From a virus: a DNA stretch of 64,000 bases. The position numbers and the translations under genes were made by a program. The number at the start of each line of letters is the position of its first letter. Position 1 is the stretch's first letter. Below, piece by piece: positions 17,569-27,353 of this stretch. The stretch lies in the IMG/VR virus record IMGVR_UViG_3300025162_000006, positions 1-64,000 of that record; one strand, given 5' to 3'. The notes under the pieces are model-generated. The model was not told the origin of the DNA. It did not search any database and worked only from the letters and a program-made list of their open reading frames with translations.

Positions 17569-19500
17569 ATGCAAAACTTATCAGGAACACCGGGCGTAAA
17601 GACGAGCATTACCGATCTTTCTATTATCATCGGAAACTCGTTAAAAGGTATCACTTGCGTTATGGGAATCACAGAGCGTGGGGAACCTGCAAAACAGGTC
17701 CTTGTCACCAACTGGACAGAGTATAAAAGGGAGTTTGGCGGTTTGATCGCCGGAGAATTATTCCCGCTCTACTGCAAACAAGCACTGGAATCAGGTGCGA
17801 AGCTGCGGGTTAGTCGTGTAAATCATTTTACCACGATTGACGATAACGCCTCAGTTGTTGGAACAAAGGCCTCGGCAACACTTACCGTTAACTCGGTACC
17901 CGAAACACTGGCATCGGCAACGGTATCGGTCACTACTGCGGGAGCAAACAATGACACTCACTCCATCACTGCAAACGGTACACTGATTGCAACCTATACG
18001 GTTGTTACCGGTAACTCTACCACTGATGTAGCGAATGGTTTGTTAATTGATCTCCTTGCTAAATTCGCAGCCGGCACACATGGCTACAAGGGCGTAAAAG
18101 CCTCCGCAACTACGATAACCGTAAGACCTCCGGTTGGTTCGGGCGTTGCTGCAAATGCTTACACTCACACAGTCGCAAATACAGGAACCGCAGTTTGTAC
18201 CTTTGGTGCATTCACTGGTGGAGTTGACGCGGTTGTTGCGGGAGTGAGTAATTGGAAAGCGAAGGGAGTAGGCGCTGGATACAATGGAACTACAATCGTG
18301 GTCACAGATTCGATCTCAGGCGTTTCAGGGAACATTGACATTGAGGTAACCTTACCGAATACAGATATTTCGTTCAAGGTATCCAATGTCACGAATAACC
18401 CCTCTACCGCTCAAAAGGCCTCTCTCAATTCAAAACTTGCGGGAGTAACACTGGATACATTCACCACAACGATTCCAAAGGGAACCGCAACACTCGCCAC
18501 TGGTGCTGAAACGGTGGCCTCCATTGTGGCTGCGGACTATGTGGGGTCCAGTATCGCAAAGAACGGAATGAGAGTATTTGATGCGGTAACGGATTCAATG
18601 CGAATGATGAACTTTAATTGCCCTGACCCGACAGTTGATGTTGCGATGGTTACCTACTGCGAATCAAGAATGGACATGAGAGCGGTAACCCGTACTCCGG
18701 TCGGTTTAACAGTCTCCGGAGTGAGCGATTACAGGAGCGGGACCGGAGCATACAGTTTTACCTCAATCAATTCCATGTACGGCGATTTATGGTATTCCGA
18801 TCTCTACATTACGGACCCGAGCGATAACGATGTAAAGGATATGCAGATATCCGGTATTGGATTCTTCGCAGGATTAAGGGCACAGGCTGATAACAATTTC
18901 GGAGAATGGTTCTCGGCAGCGGGAGATTTCACTGGAAAGATCACTGGTGCAAACGGGGTATTGATCAATTTTATTTCTCCTGGCAACAAAGGTCAGTTTG
19001 ACACGCTTTACGAGGCGGGAGTTAATGCGATTGTGAACCATCCTACTTTCGGTATCTGTTCATGGGGTAACCGCTCAATGTTAAAAGATCGCACGAAGCT
19101 GACATCAAAGATGAATATTGCTGATATGTGCGTTTTCATTGCCCGTACCCTCAAAGGTATCGCAGAGACACAATCGTTCAAACCGAATGATTTTCCAATG
19201 TTCAATGAGTTATACCGGAAAGCGTTACCGTTCATCCGTGATGTACTCGTTGCGGGGAGAGCAATTCAGGGGGATGATTCTCCACAAAAGGGAGAGGGAA
19301 CATGGTGGCATTGGTTCGGAGATCAGTTTGCCAAAACACCGGCAGACCTGACATTCAATACCAAAAATGAGATTGATGCCGGTAAGTACAGGATTCGGTT
19401 CGCATTCAAACCGATTGCCTCCAATGAATATATCGCCATTGATATTGCTCCCGCAGATTCCGCAACCATACTCAACATTCAGGTATTGAAAACCCTTTAA
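17569..19500 (+). CDS. Tail sheath protein
   Basis: Contractile sheath subunit. The N-terminus begins with the typical SGTPGVKTSI segment and G-x-A-K-L-R-V-S-R-V pattern. The conserved C-terminal half has GVNAIVNHPTFGICSWGNRS, an FIRDVLVAGRAIQG-type helix and the final strand that laces neighbouring subunits. Residues about 103-222 are an inserted Ala/Thr/Val-rich domain ending TGGVD, probably exposed on the surface. At 643 aa it is longer than simple sheaths for that reason. Confidence 0.93.
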   Translation: MQNLSGTPGVKTSITDLSIIIGNSLKGITCVMGITERGEPAKQVLVTNWTEYKREFGGLIAGELFPLYCKQALESGAKLRVSRVNHFTTIDDNASVVGTKASATLTVNSVPETLASATVSVTTAGANNDTHSITANGTLIATYTVVTGNSTTDVANGLLIDLLAKFAAGTHGYKGVKASATTITVRPPVGSGVAANAYTHTVANTGTAVCTFGAFTGGVDAVVAGVSNWKAKGVGAGYNGTTIVVTDSISGVSGNIDIEVTLPNTDISFKVSNVTNNPSTAQKASLNSKLAGVTLDTFTTTIPKGTATLATGAETVASIVAADYVGSSIAKNGMRVFDAVTDSMRMMNFNCPDPTVDVAMVTYCESRMDMRAVTRTPVGLTVSGVSDYRSGTGAYSFTSINSMYGDLWYSDLYITDPSDNDVKDMQISGIGFFAGLRAQADNNFGEWFSAAGDFTGKITGANGVLINFISPGNKGQFDTLYEAGVNAIVNHPTFGICSWGNRSMLKDRTKLTSKMNIADMCVFIARTLKGIAETQSFKPNDFPMFNELYRKALPFIRDVLVAGRAIQGDDSPQKGEGTWWHWFGDQFAKTPADLTFNTKNEIDAGKYRIRFAFKPIASNEYIAIDIAPADSATILNIQVLKTL

Positions 19501-19511
19501 TTCTTTGAACA

Positions 19512-19955
19512 ATGGCAGTAGATAATGTTTTAAAAAATTATGATTTCGCCCTTGAAATTAACGGCGTAAATCAGGCTCTCCTTCAAGGGGTAACCCCTCC
19601 AACGGTTGAATATACCGAACATAAACAAGGACAGCAGGGCAACAGGCCTGACAAGAAAACTCCCGGCAAAAAGATCGTAGGTGATCTCGTTGCGGAAATG
19701 GTCGTGAGCGCAATTACCGGTTCACCTGAAATATGGAAAATCTTTCAGGCAACCGCACTCGCTCCCCGATCAGGATACATTGGAACAGGATTCCTGATTG
19801 AAACAAACCCTATTGGCGTTCCGATTAATCGGTTCTTCATTGGCGATGTTTGGATTAAGAAAATTGAATCCGCTCAGTTGAGCACCAAAGGGGATAACTC
19901 CGCAGATGTACTACGCACAGTCACATTCTCAATTGAGGATTATATTTTGATGTAA
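19512..19955 (+). CDS. Tail tube protein
   Basis: 147 aa, directly after the sheath, as in contractile tails and related injection systems. Strand-rich with the usual tube-like terminal segment (VLRTVTFSIEDY). An exposed loop with HKQGQQGNRPDKKTPGKK is unusually basic and polar and may line the tube or contact the sheath. A terminator follows. Confidence 0.85.
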   Translation: MAVDNVLKNYDFALEINGVNQALLQGVTPPTVEYTEHKQGQQGNRPDKKTPGKKIVGDLVAEMVVSAITGSPEIWKIFQATALAPRSGYIGTGFLIETNPIGVPINRFFIGDVWIKKIESAQLSTKGDNSADVLRTVTFSIEDYILM

Positions 19956-19997
19956 GGTACTGCTGTGCTTGCGGTGTGTTTATTTCCCATGGAAAGA

Positions 19998-20025
19998 GGG
20001 GGGTCCGAAAGGATCTCCCTTTTTT
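19998..20025 (+). terminator. Intrinsic terminator with GAAA tetraloop
   Basis: GGGGGGTCC / GGATCTCCC stem (with G-T pairs) closed by a GAAA loop, followed by six T at 20020-20025. It lies between the highly expressed sheath/tube pair and the chaperone genes. Confidence 0.85.
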
Positions 20026-20068
20026 GTGTTATATTAGATCATTACTCACAAATTAAATTATTCACAAA

Positions 20069-20965
20069 ATGGTAAAATTCAGTATCCGCAAGCAAGAAAA
20101 AATGACCGCATTGAGCGGCATTGAGATCGGAATTAGATCGTTACTTGGCGCACATCAGGCGCTCATTACGCAGCAATCCGAGAAGAAAAGAGTAGAGGGT
20201 TTTGAGGAACTTTTATTCGACTGCATTGATTACATTGGCGAAAAAAAGAAACCGGAGTTAACTCTCAATAACATCAAAAGATTACTGGAAGGAGACAGGA
20301 AACATATCCTGATTCGCATTCGCCAGTTATCCAACAACCATGACCCGCTTTTTATCTTTGATTATGAATTCCCGACAGAGGATGGTAAAAAACTCAAAGA
20401 GAGAAAAACGGTTGACTTCAATTACACTAACTTTCCTGTAAAACCTTATTATTGGGTCCGTAACGAAATGGAATCTCAAAGTGGTGCGGTAACCCATCCG
20501 GAGGGAGATCGTGCGGGAGAGCTTACTGGATTGAGTGACGGAGGCAATATTCCGGTTATGTTTACCGATTACTCCGAGATACTGGAAAAATACAAAGAAC
20601 AGAAATTCGTTCTACCGGAATCAGGGGTTACGGTTATTTACAACCTACTCATTGCAGAGGAAACCGCAAAGTTCGCAACCGCACTGGTTAAAGAGAGAAT
20701 CAATTCACACACTCAAATACAGATGCACGCTCCGGTTTACATTGACGATGATCTCTCCGTTAACAGGGATAAACCGGTAAGGATTCCGGTACCACTTGAC
20801 CAGCTTACTCACACTGATATTGAGGCATTGAGAAAAGACATGATGGAGAAAGAGGGGTCTGTTGACAGTCAGATCGTGGTCCAGTACAAGGAGGACAGGA
20901 CAAAGCAATCGGAAATTGATCTCGTTTCGATGCCGGCTTTTTTCTTCCCCAGTTTGGTGCTATAA
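20069..20965 (+). CDS. Tail assembly chaperone, zero-frame product (G-like)
   Basis: 298 aa, located between tube and tape measure genes, exactly where tailed phages encode the G/GT chaperone pair that coats the tape measure during tail assembly. The body is acidic and helical with an N-terminal strand. The last codons contain a T TTT TTC slippery heptamer; ribosomes that do not slip stop at 20963-20965 after FFFPSLVL. Unlike lambda G it is twice as long. Confidence 0.75.
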   Translation: MVKFSIRKQEKMTALSGIEIGIRSLLGAHQALITQQSEKKRVEGFEELLFDCIDYIGEKKKPELTLNNIKRLLEGDRKHILIRIRQLSNNHDPLFIFDYEFPTEDGKKLKERKTVDFNYTNFPVKPYYWVRNEMESQSGAVTHPEGDRAGELTGLSDGGNIPVMFTDYSEILEKYKEQKFVLPESGVTVIYNLLIAEETAKFATALVKERINSHTQIQMHAPVYIDDDLSVNRDKPVRIPVPLDQLTHTDIEALRKDMMEKEGSVDSQIVVQYKEDRTKQSEIDLVSMPAFFFPSLVL

Positions 20966-21186
20966 ATCAGAAACCAAAACTCGAGGATATTTGTAACGAA
21001 TCACTATTTTTGAATATCCTCGATGTTTGGTTTGATCTCTCGTACGGTGGCTTAACAGTGAGTATCGACGATGTGCTAAACTGGGATTATCCAACGATTT
21101 ATTATTTTATCAAAAGGATGGAAGTACAAAAGAATTTCGAGAACAAACAAGCAGCGCAAATAAAGGCAACCGCTAAAAAGAGTTAA
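20069..21186 (+). CDS. Tail assembly chaperone, -1 frameshift product (GT-like), 372 aa
   Basis: A second frame, -1 to the upstream gene, is open from 20920 to the TAA at 21184-21186 and carries no ATG until 21118, so it has no proper start of its own. It encodes a helical, Asp/Tyr-rich extension (NILDVWFDLSYGGL at its core) ending in a basic AATAKKS-like tail. Slippage at 20938-20944 gives 292 zero-frame residues followed by 80 from the -1 frame. This explains the otherwise empty 220 bases before the tape measure gene. Confidence 0.85.
20938..20944 (+). promoter_or_regulatory. Programmed -1 ribosomal frameshift site
   Basis: T TTT TTC in the zero frame fits the X XXY YYZ slippery rule exactly; after slipping, both tRNAs re-pair with TTT. 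It sits 19 bases before the zero-frame stop. Confidence 0.85.
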
Positions 21187-21188
21187 TC

Positions 21189-23696
21189 ATGTCAGTATTC
21201 GGTGGAGGTTCCGGAGGTATAGGTACCGGTATTGTTTATAGTCTTGTAGATCAGTTTTCAGGACCCGCAGATAAAATCACTGCGAAGTTTCAGAAGATGG
21301 AGGGGGTCACTGAAAAGTCTATGGATAGTATCAATAAAAGCATGGGTAAGATTAAAACCGGAGTAGCTGCCCTGGCACTTGCGGGAGCGGTATTTCTTCC
21401 GTTGGGAAAAGCGATCGATGAAGCTGCTGAATACGAAAAGCACTTTCAGGGAATTAAGCATACAGTGAAATTAACCGGTCAGGGATACGATGAACTCAGT
21501 AACAAATTGAGAGCGGTATCAAAGACGGGAACGTCCGCACTGGATGATTTGATTGTCGGTGCAGAGATGGCCGGTAAGATGGGCGTACAAGGTATTGATA
21601 AGGTTGTTTCATTCTCAAAGAATGTTGTTCGTTTTGCGGGAGATGCGAATATGTCAGTAGAAGAATCCGCAACCATGTTCAAACGGTTATCGCAAATACT
21701 CGATATTCCACTGGATAAGATTGAAAACATTGGTTCTGCGGCATTGGAATTAGGGGATACCTTTTCCGCAAATACAAATGACATCATGGGATTCTCCGCA
21801 AAGATAGCAGGGGCGGGTAAAATCGCAGGGTTATCCACTGCCGATATTCTTGGTATGTCAACCGCATTTGTTTCCGTTGGCGCTGATGCGGGCAGGGGCG
21901 GTAATGCAGTAGCGAAAACCCTGTACAAAATGAACGATGCCGTTAATATTTCCGGAGACAAATTAACAGACTTCGCAAAGGTGGCCGGTGTATCCGTTGG
22001 TGAATTCTCCGATGTATTCCGTAAGGAACCGGTCAAAGCCTTTGATATGTTTATTCAGGGATTAGGTAGATCAGGCAATCAGGCAACCGCACTGATGGAT
22101 GATTTAGAGTTGTCAGATATCCGGTTAATGAACATGATGATCTCCGTTTCAGATAGCAGTGGTAACATGGGTAAGGCAATCTCACTGGCGAATAAATCTT
22201 ATGAGGAAGGTACAACCATGGCCGAACACGCTGCCATGAAATACAATACCGTTGCCGGTCAGACAAAGATCATGGAAAACAATATGAAAGATTTATCCCT
22301 GACAATCGGTAATATGTTCCTCCCTGTAATGATGGTAATCAATAAGGTTATCAGTGGAACGGTTCGGTTATTCAACTGGTTGGCGGGTTCTACGGTTGGA
22401 AAATTTATAATAGGGTTAATTGCCGTTGTTGGAGTATTGGCCGGTCTATTCGGGATATTTACTATTGCGGTAAATATTGGAACATTTGCAATGGCTAAAT
22501 TCCAGTTAGCATTGATTGAGGCGGGGTTTGCGGAGGTTGCTACTGCGTTCGCTACCGGAGGGTTGACTGCGGGAATGTGGGCGTTAGCTACCGCAGTATG
22601 GACCGCACTCGCTCCATTCTTACCGTTTCTTGCTGCTATTGCTGCGGTTATCGGTATTATATGGGGAGCGAACAAAGCGATTGATGCCTATGCTGATGTT
22701 CTCAATGGCAAGGCCGTTGTTGCGACTGAGGGGTGGAGTAGGGTGCTCCAGCAGATCGGTGGCGTACTTACCGGAATCGGAGAGGTATTCAGAACAGCCG
22801 GAGACGATGGATTCACCATGTCAAAGAAAATGAGAGATTCACTTGAACAGTTGGGGGTATTGGATTTCGTTGTCGCAATAGGAACATGGGCGGTGAGGAT
22901 TAAAACATTCTTCAAAGGAATGAAAGAGGGATTCATGGAGGCTTGGGGAGTGATAAAACAAGTGTGGTCCTACATGAAAAAACCCTTTGAAATGTTGGGT
23001 AATTTCCTAGGAAAACTCGGTCTTGATTTTTGGAAAGGTGCGGGTGCGATGGAGGAATGGGCGAAATGGGGTAAGAGAATAGCTTATGTGATTGTTGGAT
23101 TTATTACCCTTGCGCTATCTCCGCTCATTATTGCCATAGGTTCAGCCATAGCAATATTTATGTTAATCGGTGCGGTTATCAGTGCAATTATTTATCCATT
23201 TACTCACTGGGGAGAAACCGTTGAATGGGTTAAAAAACAATTCAATTCCCTGATAAGTACGGTAGGCGATTTTTTCAGTGGTATCGGTCAATGGTTTGCC
23301 GGTATTTTTAAGAGCGCAATGACATGGGGCGCTGATATTGTGAACGGGATTTGGAAGGGGATTAAGAGTGCCTGGACTGCTTTACAGGATTGGTTTACGA
23401 ACGCTCTCAATGCACTGATCGCTCCGTTTACCAGTATCTTGTCAATGCTTGGAATCATTGACGATGTTAAAGTGAGTACGAATACAACCTCAACAAACAT
23501 CAATACACCAACAAAGGCGGGGGTAGCAACCGCACAGGGAAAGAATAACTCCGTTGCCGGTAATACTGAAACCTATACCTACAACCATGACAGAACGGTG
23601 GTTCGGGATATTAATGTTGTAATGCCTGATGGCAAAGTATTGGCAAGGGTTGTCAATAGTGAAAACGATCAAACCAAAACAAGGAGAACCGGATAA
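21189..23696 (+). CDS. Tape measure protein
   Basis: 835 aa. Sets tail length and is ejected into the cell envelope. The N-terminal 350 residues show the Gly/Ala-rich helical pattern of the PhageMin_Tail family (SALDDLIVGAEMAGKMGVQG; GADAGRGGNAVAKTLYKM). Three strongly hydrophobic segments at about 395-430, 475-495 and 635-680 are candidate membrane-insertion regions. Conserved C-terminal tail: NHDRTVVRDINVVMPDGKV. Overlaps the next gene by one base. Confidence 0.93.
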   Translation: MSVFGGGSGGIGTGIVYSLVDQFSGPADKITAKFQKMEGVTEKSMDSINKSMGKIKTGVAALALAGAVFLPLGKAIDEAAEYEKHFQGIKHTVKLTGQGYDELSNKLRAVSKTGTSALDDLIVGAEMAGKMGVQGIDKVVSFSKNVVRFAGDANMSVEESATMFKRLSQILDIPLDKIENIGSAALELGDTFSANTNDIMGFSAKIAGAGKIAGLSTADILGMSTAFVSVGADAGRGGNAVAKTLYKMNDAVNISGDKLTDFAKVAGVSVGEFSDVFRKEPVKAFDMFIQGLGRSGNQATALMDDLELSDIRLMNMMISVSDSSGNMGKAISLANKSYEEGTTMAEHAAMKYNTVAGQTKIMENNMKDLSLTIGNMFLPVMMVINKVISGTVRLFNWLAGSTVGKFIIGLIAVVGVLAGLFGIFTIAVNIGTFAMAKFQLALIEAGFAEVATAFATGGLTAGMWALATAVWTALAPFLPFLAAIAAVIGIIWGANKAIDAYADVLNGKAVVATEGWSRVLQQIGGVLTGIGEVFRTAGDDGFTMSKKMRDSLEQLGVLDFVVAIGTWAVRIKTFFKGMKEGFMEAWGVIKQVWSYMKKPFEMLGNFLGKLGLDFWKGAGAMEEWAKWGKRIAYVIVGFITLALSPLIIAIGSAIAIFMLIGAVISAIIYPFTHWGETVEWVKKQFNSLISTVGDFFSGIGQWFAGIFKSAMTWGADIVNGIWKGIKSAWTALQDWFTNALNALIAPFTSILSMLGIIDDVKVSTNTTSTNINTPTKAGVATAQGKNNSVAGNTETYTYNHDRTVVRDINVVMPDGKVLARVVNSENDQTKTRRTG

Positions 23697-24010
23697 TGGG
23701 AGTTAAACTGTACAAGATCGACCCGAAGTCAGGGCAGGGAGATTATCAATTCTTCTGCCCGGGGTGCCGTTGTAATCATGCGGTATGGGTTACCGCTAAC
23801 AATGACAATCACGCCGTTTGGTCATTCAATGATAACATGGAAAAGCCTACATTCAGTCCCTCAATACTGGTCAGGTGGACCCGCACCATTGGAGAGGTAG
23901 TGGATTTCGTATGTCATTCCTTTGTCACTGACGGTATGATTAAATTTCTTGGAGATTGCACCCATCCGTTAAAAGATCAAACCGTAGAATTACCTGATAT
24001 ACCTGATTGA
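23696..24010 (+). CDS. DUF6527-like protein
   Basis: 104 aa with FFCPGCRCNHAVWV, EKPTFSPSILVR and VCHSFVTDGMIKFLGDCTH motifs, the signature of the DUF6527 family widespread in phage tail regions. Cys/His spacing suggests metal binding. The biochemical role is not known. It lies between tape measure and baseplate genes. Confidence 0.82.
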   Translation: MGVKLYKIDPKSGQGDYQFFCPGCRCNHAVWVTANNDNHAVWSFNDNMEKPTFSPSILVRWTRTIGEVVDFVCHSFVTDGMIKFLGDCTHPLKDQTVELPDIPD

Positions 24011-24011
24011 G

Positions 24012-24494
24012 ATGATAAGTACAACAAACGGAAACCTTTACATTGTCGAATTAGAGGACCCATTTGAAAAGATGGAGATTCAATTCGTACCGGAGAATAT
24101 CGCTCAGCCGAGAACGGCAAACCTTAAATCGGTAAATATCGTTGGAAGAAATAACGATCTTTTGCATTATACCGGTGGTCAGGAAACAATGCAATTAACA
24201 CTGGATTTCCTTGCGGATGATGAACGCAGAACGGAAGTGATTGACAAAATCCGTTGGTTAAAATCTCTCACAATGAAAGACGGGGATAACGGACCTTTCC
24301 GCAATGTTTCCCTTATCATGGGCGATCTATTTAAGAATCAGGTTTGGGCGGTCAGTTCGGTTGAACCAACCATGACACATTTTGACGGAGATCACAACTG
24401 GCTCCCATTGAGGGCGTCAGTGGTAGTCAAGTTTATACTGGACCCGAAAACGAATTTATTATTTTCGCAAGTAAGAGCAAGGCAAGTTATTTGA
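24012..24494 (+). CDS. Baseplate/tube-initiator protein (CIS tube N-terminal type)
   Basis: 160 aa, strand-rich, with GRNNDLLHYTGGQETMQLTLDF, a pattern found in the proteins that bridge tube and baseplate in contractile injection systems. Placed immediately before the LysM protein, with which such proteins are sometimes fused. Function inferred from pattern and order. Confidence 0.65.
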   Translation: MISTTNGNLYIVELEDPFEKMEIQFVPENIAQPRTANLKSVNIVGRNNDLLHYTGGQETMQLTLDFLADDERRTEVIDKIRWLKSLTMKDGDNGPFRNVSLIMGDLFKNQVWAVSSVEPTMTHFDGDHNWLPLRASVVVKFILDPKTNLLFSQVRARQVI

Positions 24495-24495
24495 T

Positions 24496-24807
24496 ATGGA
24501 AGCATTAACATTGAGAGTTGACAATCCCTACGCAGACGGTAAGCTGATTCAGCTACCGAATAACGACATCATCCTCAACAGGGAAAAGATCACCTACAAA
24601 CCTACTGTTTATGACAAGCGCCATACAGTAATTCAGGGAGACAATCTCACTGCCCTGGCATATCAGTATTACCGGAATGTAACAGAGTATCCATCCCGTT
24701 ACTGGTGGATAATTGCAGATGCGAATAATATTCTCAATCCACTGGACATTTCAGATTTAATCGGTTACGAAATTATCATTCCTGATTTCAATGAGGCAAC
24801 ACTGTAA
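24496..24807 (+). CDS. LysM-containing baseplate protein
   Basis: 103 aa with a LysM domain at about residues 40-90 (HTVIQGDNLTALAYQYYR, then WIIADANNI.NPLD). In contractile tails these small proteins (gpX/gp53 type) sit in the inner baseplate near the hub; the LysM fold binds neighbouring proteins or glycan. It starts 1 base after the preceding stop. Confidence 0.87.
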   Translation: MEALTLRVDNPYADGKLIQLPNNDIILNREKITYKPTVYDKRHTVIQGDNLTALAYQYYRNVTEYPSRYWWIIADANNILNPLDISDLIGYEIIIPDFNEATL

Positions 24808-24809
24808 AC

Positions 24810-26063
24810 ATGGCATACAGTCCGATATACAAAGTTAAACTGGCCAAAACCGATCAGGATATTACGGATAAGGTTACAAAACTCCATTACGAAGATTGTA
24901 CGGAGGAAGATGATCTCGTCACCATTACACTGGAAAAACTCTCAAATGATTGGATTGATTCAAAAGAGGTAAACAAGGGTGCGGAGATTCATTTTGCGTA
25001 TGGATTTCAGGGGGTGGGAATGTCCGGAACACGGATAGGGGTTATTAAGGATTTCGAGGTCGATTACGGAGAGCAAATCAGTGGAACGATAACAGCATTA
25101 GATCAGGGGTATTTGTTCAAGAAACTAACCTCCAATCGAATCTACAAGGATTTAACCACAAGTGAGATAATCACACAAATAGCCAACCAGTTTAATCTAC
25201 CCTGCGAAGTTGAACAAACAACCGAAAAGCACAAAGCGCAACCGATGGGTAATAAAACCTATTGGCAATTCTTACAGAAATTAACCGCTCGGGCGGGGTC
25301 CACTGATTCCAAAAAGGGGACGTTCAAATTATTTTTCAGATCAGGGAAATTATATTTCAAGCAAAAGGATTCCGGTAAACCCGCAAAGAGATCGTTTACC
25401 TACGGAAAAGGCGATGGAGTTGTTATCTCATTCAAGCCGAAGTTTACCGAAAAGGATAGTGACACTGCGGGTGCTACGGTGGCCGGTATTGACCCTGAAA
25501 CAAACACGCCTTATGTTGCCTCCGCAGATGCGAAGCATACCGAAGAAGTGAAACATGGAGAGGAGCAAGCGCATTTCTCCGTAGATGGAGTTGAAAATCA
25601 AACGGGGTACTCATTCCCTGACCCTGATGGTGGGAAGTTCAATATCGGAACAATGAAGATGAAGGTAGGGAACAGTAATACCTATGCCGAATCAAAGGTT
25701 GAAGTCAAGGCGAAACAATCAAAGGGAGCGGAAACGGAATTAACCGCCACGCTCACAATTCAGGGAGATGTTTCAATGGAGGCCGATCAGATCATTACGA
25801 TGTTGGGAGTAGCTAAAAAACACGCCGGTAACTGGTATGTTACAAAGGTTATTCAGGATGTCGGAGATTCCGGATTCACTACCGAAATTGAGTTAAATAA
25901 AACGGGTACGAAAAAGAGTGCCAGTGAGACTAAGCAAAAGAATTCCGATGTCAACAAAACAAAGGGAGACGAGAAAGCGGATAAATCAAAAGAGGTTGAA
26001 CAGGTCCATTACACGACTGAGGGATTCAACAAAAAGGGTGGTGGTGCCGGTGGTTCATGGTAA
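24810..26063 (+). CDS. Baseplate hub protein (gpD/VgrG N-terminal type)
   Basis: 417 aa. N-terminal 230 residues match the late-control D/gp27-like hub fold: paired barrels, SEIITQIANQFNLP helix and a YWQFLQKLTARAG element. A second region (about 275-360) continues with strands. The C-terminal 55 residues are disordered, Lys/Glu rich, ending in a Gly-rich tail. It carries the spike encoded next. Confidence 0.85.
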   Translation: MAYSPIYKVKLAKTDQDITDKVTKLHYEDCTEEDDLVTITLEKLSNDWIDSKEVNKGAEIHFAYGFQGVGMSGTRIGVIKDFEVDYGEQISGTITALDQGYLFKKLTSNRIYKDLTTSEIITQIANQFNLPCEVEQTTEKHKAQPMGNKTYWQFLQKLTARAGSTDSKKGTFKLFFRSGKLYFKQKDSGKPAKRSFTYGKGDGVVISFKPKFTEKDSDTAGATVAGIDPETNTPYVASADAKHTEEVKHGEEQAHFSVDGVENQTGYSFPDPDGGKFNIGTMKMKVGNSNTYAESKVEVKAKQSKGAETELTATLTIQGDVSMEADQIITMLGVAKKHAGNWYVTKVIQDVGDSGFTTEIELNKTGTKKSASETKQKNSDVNKTKGDEKADKSKEVEQVHYTTEGFNKKGGGAGGSW

Positions 26064-26075
26064 TACAGATAAGAC

Positions 26076-26744
26076 ATGATAAGTGCTGAATTGATTGCAT
26101 TGTTAATGGAGGATGGACTGGAACAGTTCGGTTTGTTCTATTCTTCGTATGAGGCACAAGTTTCCGATAATCAAGACCCTGATAAGAGAGGGAGATTAAA
26201 AGTGATTTGTCCAGCCGTATATGGAGATGCAGTCAGTGATTGGGCTTTGCCAAAGGGTATGTTTTCCGGTAACAAAATAGGGTTCTTCGCTCTCCCGCAA
26301 ATTGGTGACCCAGTATGGTTATCATGTCGAAAAGGCGACCCCAAAATACCGATATGGGAGTATGGCGCTTATGCCAAAGATTATGCTCCGGATGGTGCGG
26401 ATTATAAGCATTTCGTTTACCGTACTCCAAAGGGTTATATGTTAACGGTGGATGAAGAAAATGATTCCGCAGTATTGACAACACCGGCTGGTTTACTCTT
26501 AAACCTCAATGAGAAAGACAATGAAGTGTTACTAAAAAAAGCCGAAAAGGATTATATTCGTATTAAGACGAAAATATCAATTTATGCGAATGGGGAAAAC
26601 TTATTCAATACACTGGATAAACTATTGACTGCACTATTAACCCCGATGAATTTGACAACCCCATCAGGGCCCGGGCAGTTTAACCCGAAAGCGGTAAAGG
26701 ATTTGACAGAGGTAAAATTATTGATCGCAAAACTATTGGAATAA
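26076..26744 (+). CDS. Baseplate spike protein (gpV/gp5 OB-fold type)
   Basis: 222 aa. Residues about 25-105 form an OB-fold with the usual DPDKRGRLKVICP and FALPQIGDPVWLSCRKGDP motifs; residues 125-180 are short repeated strands suited to a trimeric beta-helix needle. A helical C-terminus follows. It pierces the outer membrane on contraction. Confidence 0.87.
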   Translation: MISAELIALLMEDGLEQFGLFYSSYEAQVSDNQDPDKRGRLKVICPAVYGDAVSDWALPKGMFSGNKIGFFALPQIGDPVWLSCRKGDPKIPIWEYGAYAKDYAPDGADYKHFVYRTPKGYMLTVDEENDSAVLTTPAGLLLNLNEKDNEVLLKKAEKDYIRIKTKISIYANGENLFNTLDKLLTALLTPMNLTTPSGPGQFNPKAVKDLTEVKLLIAKLLE

Positions 26745-27067
26745 TGCCAGGGGATATACCAAAACTGAAATCTGACATTAAGGCTATCAGTGAAGAACTG
26801 AAAACCTACGATGGCGTTGCTCCCAAAGATCAGCCGGCAGCTATTGAGTTCAATGCTGACAAGCTATCTCAGGCGATCAGTGAATATGTCACCAGTGTAT
26901 TAACCGGAGGCACACTGGTAACCATGGGGGAGGGAGAAAAGAAAACAGGGGTAGATGCCGGCACCATTGGTCAAATGTCTATCACTGACGATTACCTTTA
27001 CATCTGCGTTTTATCCGGAGAAATTGGTATTGCGATATGGAAGAAATCAGTATTATTTGCAACATAA
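26744..27067 (+). CDS. Hypothetical baseplate-region protein, 107 aa
   Basis: N-terminal helix, then Gly-rich strands. The C-terminus (GQMSITDDYLYICV.....W) shares a pattern with the end of the fibre-like gene at 27354 (GMIAWDGNYFYLCT.....W), suggesting a common small beta domain found in virion fibres. Overlaps the spike stop by one base. Confidence 0.6.
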   Translation: MPGDIPKLKSDIKAISEELKTYDGVAPKDQPAAIEFNADKLSQAISEYVTSVLTGGTLVTMGEGEKKTGVDAGTIGQMSITDDYLYICVLSGEIGIAIWKKSVLFAT

Positions 27068-27077
27068 AAATAACAGA

Positions 27078-27350
27078 ATGGGAAAGAAGAAGATTACCGT
27101 AGATTCCTCAAAGACACTGGAACTGGTACATAGACAACAGGAAGTTGATACCCTCCTGAAACAAGCGGTTGAAGAAGATAAGGCAAAACTCGTTTCGGTT
27201 GAAAAACAGATCAGGGAGATTTGCGAAAAGAATAATGTTTTTTGCGGGGTGGTCCTTAATATTCAGGACCTTTTGGCGGTTACAGAATTAATGTATCAAT
27301 CGCATGAACCCGTCAGTATTGAGTTTCGTGTAATGTTCAAGGAGGAATAA
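27078..27350 (+). CDS. Hypothetical coiled-coil protein, 90 aa
   Basis: The ATG at 27078 is chosen; a longer in-frame start at 26955 would overlap the previous gene by over 100 bases. Residues 10-60 are a charged coiled coil; the C-terminal 30 form strands. Possibly a small virion or chaperone protein. Not recognised. Confidence 0.6.
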   Translation: MGKKKITVDSSKTLELVHRQQEVDTLLKQAVEEDKAKLVSVEKQIREICEKNNVFCGVVLNIQDLLAVTELMYQSHEPVSIEFRVMFKEE

Positions 27351-27353
27351 ACC

